Origin: JBEBSD01 sp040394475
Lineage (GTDB): Bacteria > Bacteroidota > Bacteroidia > Cytophagales > Spirosomataceae
Assembly: GCA_040394475.1 (NCBI GenBank)
Contig: JBEBSD010000065.1
Coordinates: 1-33,733 of the forward strand
Length of the DNA: 33,733 bases
Direction: 5' to 3'
Positions within the stretch are counted from its first letter, which is position 1, and each line of letters begins with the position of its first letter. The notes below the pieces were generated by a model, which saw only the letters and a program-made list of their open reading frames with translations, had not been told where the DNA came from and did no database searches. Positions 7,103-16,100 of the stretch are shown piece by piece. Both the position numbers and the translations under genes were made by a program.

Positions 7103-10100
7103 TTATGGAATATCTACACTTAATGATACAATGCCCAAATTATTCTCCGAGTTGTTGTCATTACCACTCGTCAGGATAGAGGTAGTGATTGGTTTACTTC
7201 CATTCAGAACAGACGGCGCAGCCTGGAAGGTTATGCCGAAAGCGCTGTTCCCATTTGCAGTAATAGAGCCGCCGGTATATCTTAAATAGATAAAGCTGGT
7301 ACTTGTCTCATTGTATCGCTCCCAGTTAGTGTTGTCAACGGATTGACCGGAGAGCGTTGTCGCAGCAGGATCGAAGGTGACATCAATACCTGCCGGAATC
7401 GTCACTCTCAGCTGGACCGGAATGTCTCCAAGGGTTGGGAATCCATTAATTTCAGAAATTCTGACAACCAAATTGCGCAACTGGGTAGTGTTCGTAATGT
7501 TACTTGTCGCATAGATACCAATGTCGGATATCTTCAGATCCGGTCCCGGCTCGGCAGAGCTCAGTGTCCAGGAGGAGAACTCCACGATCCCGAAAACGTC
7601 GGTAGTAGACACATCGTCAGCAGCCGTTGAGTTCAGCTGGGCCGATTTCTTCTCCCATTGCTGGTTCACTGTATTATACCGGTAGGCATACAGCATCGCC
7701 GGATCCTGGTTGTTTACATTATCTGTAATATTCAGGTACCGCAGCTGCACGTTGTTCCGGTTGGCGTTGGAAGCCGAAGGCTGGATGTCCCAGACCGTCC
7801 GGATCGAATTATCGGCAACGAAGGCAGGGTCGATACTTCCGCTAACGGAGGTCGTACGGGTGATGACCAGGTTGCCGACATTTGCTCCCGCAGGCATATT
7901 CACACCCAGGAAATCAAGGGCGCCGGTGTTGACGGCACGGCTCAGCATAGCGGCTTTTCCAAGGATGTAACTGGCGCTGTTTTCCTTGTGGGCGCCGGTT
8001 AAGATGTCGGAGGCATCATTGCCGAATTCGATATTGCCGTCACCTGCGTGCAGGATACCGCTGGTAAACCAGATACTGCCATTGATCAGCACCGGGTTCT
8101 TGCCCACTTTTGAAGGTGCGCTAAAATCTCCGGCGATTTCCAGGATGGCTCCCTGGGGCAGCTCGATGACCCGCAGGTCGTGGCTGTTCAGGTCGACCGT
8201 TACGCCTTCCCCGATTACCACGTTAGGTGCATCGGAGGTACCGGTGAAATCGAAGGTAAAGGCATCCTGCCCGGCGAGTGTAACCGTTGAATTGGCTACC
8301 CGGATCCGTGCCTGGCTACCTCCCCGGATATGGAAGGGGTAGGCATTGCTGATGGCGTTGCCATTCAGAACGTTAATAGAGCTGAGCTTGCCCGATCCGG
8401 AGGCATGGTCTTCGGCAATAAATGCCTTTTCTGCATCCCCGGCTGCGAGCGTTACGTTGATTACGTCGATTTCTGTGTCAGCGGCATTCGAATAACGGGA
8501 ATAGTTGGATTGCAGCACGGCTATCGTATTATTCTCAAAAGAGACCCCGTCAATGGTAACATGGCGGGTCGTAGGGTTGTGCCAGGAGTAAATCCCTTCA
8601 TCCGCATCCTTGATGGTACCTCCTTTGACCAGCACGTTGACGGTATTCTGTACCGAGAAAATTTCGATCCCTGTAAAAATTGCATCCGGAAGGGCATCTC
8701 CGGCACTGATGACGCGCGCCGCTGCTTCCTTTTCGATGTTATTGGCTTCAAACGTCAGATCGGATGCGTTCTGGTAATGCAGGTTGATAAAGGATCCGAT
8801 GTTGTACGCCTGAATGGTATTGCCCTTGATTTCCCAGTCGCCGGCTTCGATGGCTTTCCAGAAATTGTTGGTCTGGATACCCCGTTCCACCCTCGTGAAG
8901 GTGTTGTCTGTCACAGATGCATAGAAATTGTTCGCCAGGGAAACTCCTCTTCCATAGAAACCTCCGTCATTCGCAGTATGTCTTGGAATGTTGTCAAAAA
9001 GGTTCTGATGGATACTGTTCCCGTAGGTAGAGCCGCTGCCCGCATCCAACGCAACACCATTTTTGGTAAAATTGGCAATGATATTGTCTTCGATAACGAG
9101 ACGATCCAGATCTCCCTCCGCATAGATACCGTGGGCGGCATGTGTATTGACGCCGTTAAGGACAAGGCTTGCGGACAAATCGGTATTGGATCCGCTGATA
9201 GTAAATCCTTTAATGGTCACCTCATTAGCCGTTACGGTAAAGATCTTGCCATCGGCGATAGCTTCCGTTGCCGGGATCACGATGGCTTCTGCCGCCCGGG
9301 TGTCGGCTCCGGCTGTCCCTGCGTTGGGTCCTGCGATGGTCAGGGATTTGTTAACCACAACATTTTCCGGATAGGTGCCTGCCTCGGCATCCAGCGTGTG
9401 ACCGTCTGCAGTGGCCACAAAATCAATTCCTTGCTGAATGGTACAGAATTTGGTACCCCCCAGGTCGGTATTGGTAACCCGTGTCAGCGGGATGACGTCG
9501 GCTATAGCGGACGCACCGGTGACAAGCCGCTCAGCTCCCGAATTGGTGATGGCATTGTCCACTAATTCCGCGCAGGCATCATTGCTGTTATCCCGGTCGA
9601 AATAATAGTTGTTAGGCTGACCGGCCGTACTGGAGCTGTTGCCGTCGTTGTCATAATTCTCATTTCCTTTTTGCAGCTGGATGGCGTACTGGGTGTTGTC
9701 AATCGTGTTGTTGGCAACCCGATGGCCCGTACCGCCGATTACAATACCAAAGGCATCCCCTCCGCTTCCATGACTATTCTGAAAGTCGTTGATGGTGTTA
9801 TTGCTCACCACCACACCCTGGGGCTGATCGTTGGCGCTGCCGTCTTTTCTGCGAATGACGGCGATACCGGCCATATCCCGGTCGGAGCCGGCATGTGTGC
9901 CTGCGACGCTGATGGTATTGTCGTCGATGACCACGCTACCTGTTCCGCTTGCTGCACCCGTACCGCTCATGTTTTTGGCTTCGATCCCGAAGCGCGACGT
10001 TCCGTCCAGCTCCAGTGTGTTCCCCTGGATGAGGACAGCCGCAGAAGCAGGGGTCGTATTACCGAGCCAGGCAGAGATCTGGGCATCCGCATTGCTTTTG

Positions 10101-13100
10101 ACGGTATTGCCGGTTATGGTTACCCCTTCCATCGATTGATTGAGGTTGATATCGATACCCGTCAGCCCGTTTCCATTAACCGTGTTGTCGGTAATCACGA
10201 TGTTGCTGTAATCTGCGGAGGAGCTTTGCAGCAGAATCCCTCTTTTGTAAGCGGAAGAAGAGATTATTCCGTCTTTATTACCGTTATTGTTCAGGTTGCT
10301 CTTGTGAATGGTCAACCCGGCAATGCTTCTGTTAGAGATGAAACCGGCTCCGAAATTGTTATTCAGGTTCAGTTCCTCCAGGGTGAGCGCGGCTATTGGC
10401 GCTCCGTCGAAGTGGCCTACCCCAAAATTGAAGTTCTGCACTTTCATGCTTTTCAGCGTGACGTTGTCAGCTGCGATAAAGAAGCCGGTTCCTGCGCCAC
10501 TTCCATAATTTCCCTTATCGACAATAACCAACGTGCTGTCTACTCCGTAAATGGTGACACCTTTGTCGACGGTCACATTTTCCGGATAAATACCGGTGCT
10601 CACCCGGATGATATTTCCCGGAGCAGCGTCGTCTACCGCAGCCTGAATGGTCAGGTAATCGTCGCCTGTATCTTCGTTAACGACAGGCAGTTCGCACGTG
10701 GCAGTGGTCTGGAACCCTACGGCTGCCAGGTCATTGTCGACTCCCAAGATCAGTTTCTGTTGATAGGAGACGGAGCCGCCACCAGTGCTGCTGATCACAG
10801 TAGATGCCAGCGGGTTGTCGAACCAGTTACAGCTGGCATCGGTTTCGCCGGTTCCTTCGTTCACAATTGCAAATCCACCTTCCACCAGGTTGGTGAAGCT
10901 GTTCTGGTGGATGAGAGCGGGCGAGCCGGGGTGCGTGCTGGTTCCCAGTTTCCGTACGACCACGCCGTTTTTGACCTGGTCAAATTTATTGTTCAGGATT
11001 TCCACCGGTGCGGAACCATTTTGATAGACAGGTGCAGGGTAGGGCGTATAAGCTCCCCCCAGCCAGCTGATCCCTTCAGAAAACCCGGAAACTTCGTTGT
11101 TTTGGTAGACCACCGTTTTACCGCCTCCGGAGCGGGAAGTCACCCAGAATGCAAACTGCCGGTTCAGGTCTGCCGTGTTTCCGGCATCATCGTTCTGGAA
11201 GGTGTTGCCGCTGATGCTGATCGCTGCCGTGGTGCTGTTGCTGTTTTCCCAGATTCCGCGGATGACGGCAGGATTGGAAGCGGGTACCCCGGTGACATGA
11301 ATTTTATTGTTGGTGATGGCCAGACCATCATACCGGTCAGGTCCGCCGGTGTTCGATTGCAGGAAGACAGAGGTCGACCATTTTTCGTTCGAATCGTCAC
11401 TTTCTCCGGTACCGTCGATATAGACCGTGTTATTGTCGATTAGCTGATTCTTGCCATATGACAGGTGGATCCCGATGTTTTGATGGGTGTCCTCCGGGGA
11501 AGCAGTTTCGTTCAAATCTTTAGGGATGTAGAACGTATTGTCCTTGATTATCAGACCTGACGACTGGTGAAGAGAATTATAAAACCCAAGGCTCACATCG
11601 AAGTCTTTAATGGTCAGCCCTGAAATTTCCCAATCGGTAGTATTCGCATTGTTGAATTCCAGGAAGCTTTCCAGGTTGGCAGCGGCCAAATCACCCGGGC
11701 CCTGAATAGTGGCCGTTCCGGTAATTGTGACGTTGGTCGCATTACGGGGCGCCTGGATCGAGTAATCATCGTCTCCCAGGACGGAATTGCCGTCATTCCC
11801 CTTCGCCCATTCTGTCTGCGCAATGCCGCTGTAATCAAATGTGCCGGACAACTCGATGGTTTGGCCCGTAACTGCGCAGCCGATGGCATTACTCAGGATG
11901 CGATAGTGGTTTTCTGCCTGCGACGCATTATTTCCGGGTGCAACCGCGATCGTGGCCGGCAGCTGAAATCCGAGCTCAGAAGGGTTGGCATCCGCACCAT
12001 ACATCAGCCAGTTTTTATAGGAGACTTTTCCGGCCGGATCCTGTAACTCAACTCCCGAGGCGCCTGAATTGGTGGCGATTTCCGGGCCGGTCACATTGCC
12101 GAACCAGTTACACAGCGCATTCAGCTGGTTAGCGGCGCCTGCATAGGAAGAACCGATGTAGATAGCTTTCTCTGTAATGGCCGTAAACGAATTATAACTG
12201 ATTGTCAACAGGTCGGTAGCAGGGAAATTACTTCCGTTTCCGGCGGTCCGGATTCCTGCTTCGCTGTTGCTGAAGTTGTTCCGGGTAATCAGTATCGGCC
12301 CGGACGGGTTCAGGTCCTCGAAGAGGCCAATACCGGCGCCCAGCCCGTTGCCAAACGGGATGTCCTGTCTCTTGGCATCCGCAAATTCATTGTCCGCAAT
12401 GACCACGTTACCGGCATTGACGGCAACCAGGATACCCAGGTCGATCTGATTAAATTCATTGTGATGGACGTTGACATTATTGGCGTTGCTGGAAAGGTTG
12501 AGCCATACCGGCAGGCTGGTGGTGGCGGCATCGAATGCGCCGCCGCTTGTCACCGGTTTCTGAGCGGCTGCCGACGTGAATTTGTTGTCAAAAGCAGTCA
12601 GGGAATCACCGCTGAAGAAAATGTGGGACGAAGCGCCGCCGTTGTTTGTTCCTCCGATTGCCTGAAAGTAATTGCACTCCAGTGTCAGGGCGTTGGATGA
12701 AAAATACAGGTTGTTGTCACTCGGCGTGAAGTCCAGTTCAAATACGGAGTTTCTAAAGGTCAGGTTCTGGTTGGCGCCGGTTACGGCTGCTATGGACCGG
12801 CCGTCGAATTTGAACCCGGTGAAGGTTGCCGAGACTGCGCCCGAGAGGTTGATCAGGTTGCCGCCGGCAGCAGGCGCTATCAGTACCGTTTCGGTACCTC
12901 TGCTGCCTGTCCCGCAATTCCCGGCGTTGGCGCCCTGAAAGATGAGGTTTTTAGTTACTTGAATGGGTTCTGCGTAGATGCCCGCATCTGCCTGAATCAC
13001 GTCGCCTGTCTCGGTTTGGGGAGCATCAATGGCTGTCTGGATCGTAGCAAAATTAATACTCCGTGTAATATTGAAGACCGGACCGTTGATGCAGGTGCCG

Positions 13101-16100
13101 GTTGGTTCAAAGCCGATAGCTGATCCGTTGTCATCCGCTCCTGAATTTGTAAATGGTAAATAGGTAACATCGCCGTTTACTTTGCTGACCAGTTCAGCCG
13201 GGATGCTGGTGCCGAACCAGTTGCAAGTAGCGGATACTGATATTTCAGACTCTTGATTGTCAATGGATAATCCCGTTCCGGTAAGACTGTTTTCCGTGAT
13301 CGTAATACCTGAAGTTGCAGCTGGGCCGTCTTTTTTAACACGTACGGCTGCTGCTGTATTTCCATCCAGTTCATTATTGGCAATGATCACACCCTGGTTG
13401 CCTTCCGCTACCCTGATAGCAACGGCGTCGCCAATGATCTTATTGAACGATAGGTCGGCGTTGGTTGCTCCGGTGAGGTACAGCGTGGAGTTATCCCCGT
13501 TGTTATCGTGGATAAAGTTTCTACGGAATATGAGGGATTGGTGGGCATCGGTTGTAGTGGATGCGAAAATAACCGCGGAGTTTATCAAATGACCCGAGAA
13601 TTCGTTATCCTCTATTACTAACGCATTTGTCTTTTCGACATAGAGTCCGGCACCACCGCTGGCACCCGGCCTGTTATTGTTAATGATAAGGTTATGACGG
13701 ACGGTTGCCAGCCCGTTGGATGAAGGGTAGATGCCGATGGTATTATCGGTTATGATATTGTTTTCAATTACAAAACCACTGTTCTCCCCATAGCTATAGA
13801 TTCCTACTCCGCTAAAGCTTCCGCCTGCTGCCTGCTCTACTTTAAAGCCATCGATGGTTACGTTATTTGCAGTAATGATAAAGCCGCTACGGACACCCTC
13901 CCCGGAGACAACCGATTCTGCCGCGCGTGATCCGTTACCGGCGATTTCGGCGTTCGCGCCTTTGAGGATAACACTTTTATGGATGGTTACCTGCTCGTTG
14001 TATGTGCCGGCTTCAGCACGGATTACGTCATTATTTTCAGTGCTCTGAGCATCAATTGCCGCCTGGATAGATGTATAGTAAGTATCCCGCGTAACGTTAT
14101 GAACGGGACCGAAGCAGTTACTGGTGCCGGCGTCTGTGGCATAGTTGACAAGGTAGTTTTTGCCTGCCCCCAGTTCTAACAGCATTCCTTTTATAGCAAC
14201 AATATCGGTAATCCCGTACCAGTTACAGGAGAGCTCCACATCCTGGTCGGCATGATTGATGACCGTTTTGTGCAAGCCTGCACTCTCCAAGTTGTTCTTA
14301 CGTACAATCAGGTTAGATGGCCCCGTTGTCGGTTGTCCGGGCTCGCCCGCAGCAATATTGATGTTAGCGCCTGCAATGGTGTTTCCTTCGATGGTAACGC
14401 CGGTGAGTGTCGCGGGGGCAGCTCCATAATTACTGCCGTCGTTCCGGGCTTTCACCTGGATGGCACCACCTGAATTGGGTAAGGGAGACGAAGGGTTAGC
14501 TTCTACTCCTATGGAACTGGAGGCCGTATTGTTAAAGGAAGAATTCGAAATCGTAATGGCGCTGTAGTCGCCATATTTGAGATTGATATCGATACCGCCG
14601 CTTTCAGAAGGGTATGGTCCGTTACCGGTATCATCCATCACAATGCCATCAATTAATACATTGCTTCCCCGCTCCATGTAAATGCCTTTGTGTAGGTTGC
14701 GGCTGAAGTCGGAATTAGTAATCTGAATATCGTTGAATACATTGATTTTCGGGTCGGCGTCTTTGTTGGCAAATGTGGCCAGACCCATCCGGTTGTCGGT
14801 GAGGTCCACGTCATCAATGATCAGGCCGTCAATGTTGTGGGTATTGCTGGCGGTGATCCCGAGATCATGGTTAGTGATGGTCAGGGTACGCAATTCGATA
14901 CCATCGGCTGCCAGAGTAATGCCGTCCGGTTGGCTGGAAGCCGTTCCCTGTCCCTGTATAATTACGCCGTTACGGGATTCTCCAATAAGTTTGACACTCT
15001 TATCTACTGTCACCTGTTCGTTATAGGTGCCGTCTTGAATGGTTACCAAATCGCTCGACGATGTTGCAGGAGCGTAAAATACGGCTGACTGGATAGTTGC
15101 AGCTCCTGGAACTACGTATTGTTGATTTGGTAAGATATATACCAAACCCGTATAGTAAGTAGGATAATTAGTATCCCTGCCTCTATGCCAGGTTTTGCTT
15201 TCTATCTCGAATAATTTAGAAAGCGGCAAACTTCCAAACGGCGTACCATCATAAGTGGAGTTGGTCATATCCAGCCGGAAACTCTCATTTACCTGATACA
15301 GGGAAACAAAATTAGTTGCCAGGTTTTTGAAATTATTGGCTGCCAGCGTATAGTTCCCGGCGGGTTTTGTACTTCCTCCAATGGCAAAGTATAAATTGTT
15401 ATTATCAAAGGTGTTTCCTGAAATTTTAATACCGTCCTGAATATCGTCGAGGTTCAGTGCTGTACGCAGGTCGCGGAAGGTATTCCCCTGAATTGTAACG
15501 TCGCTGTTTTTGCCGTTTACAAAGATAGCGCCGTTCCAGGTTTTGTTGGCGTCCAACGAGAATCCACCGGTGATATCACCAGTAAATAAATTATCCTTTA
15601 TGATTTTCTTTCCGGTTCCCGCGGAGGTAGAGATAGCTCGCACAGTACTGGCGATGGGTGCACCATTCCGCTCGAAAATAGTGTTCTGAACAGTCGCTTC
15701 AGTGGCTGCAGAAAATGAAAAGAAGTTACCCGTAATCGCGTTGTCAACAAGAACATGGAACCCGTCGATGATTACTGTCGGCGACCCGGTGACAGTTAAT
15801 TTAGTATTTAACAATACGGCTTCTGCTACACGGGTTCCCGTACCGGCGGTTCCGGCATTGGGGCCTTCGAGAATCAGGGACTTGTTGATGGTCAGGTTTT
15901 CAGTGTAGTTTCCGGCGCCGACGTTAAGGATGTCACCTTCAGTTGCTGCATCAATCGCAGTCTGAATCGAACAATAAATGATACCTGTGTTCGTGTTTGT
16001 TACGAAACCTGCACCATCCGGACAGATGCAATCGCCGGTTGGCTGGAAGCCGGGATCGGTATCCCCATCATCGCCGCTATTCAGGTAGAGCGAGTAGGCT

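Noticed and set aside
8330..9565. 411-codon open frame on the + strand inside the giant gene
   Set aside because: Same reasoning: antisense to modules of the giant protein, no recognisable protein features and no promoter-like sequence ahead of it.
9671..11443. 590-codon open frame on the + strand inside the giant gene
   Set aside because: It is antisense to a well-supported beta-helix coding region, has no signal, domain or family motif, and its composition looks like a mirror of the repeated beta-helix codons. Long antisense frames are expected opposite such biased sequence.
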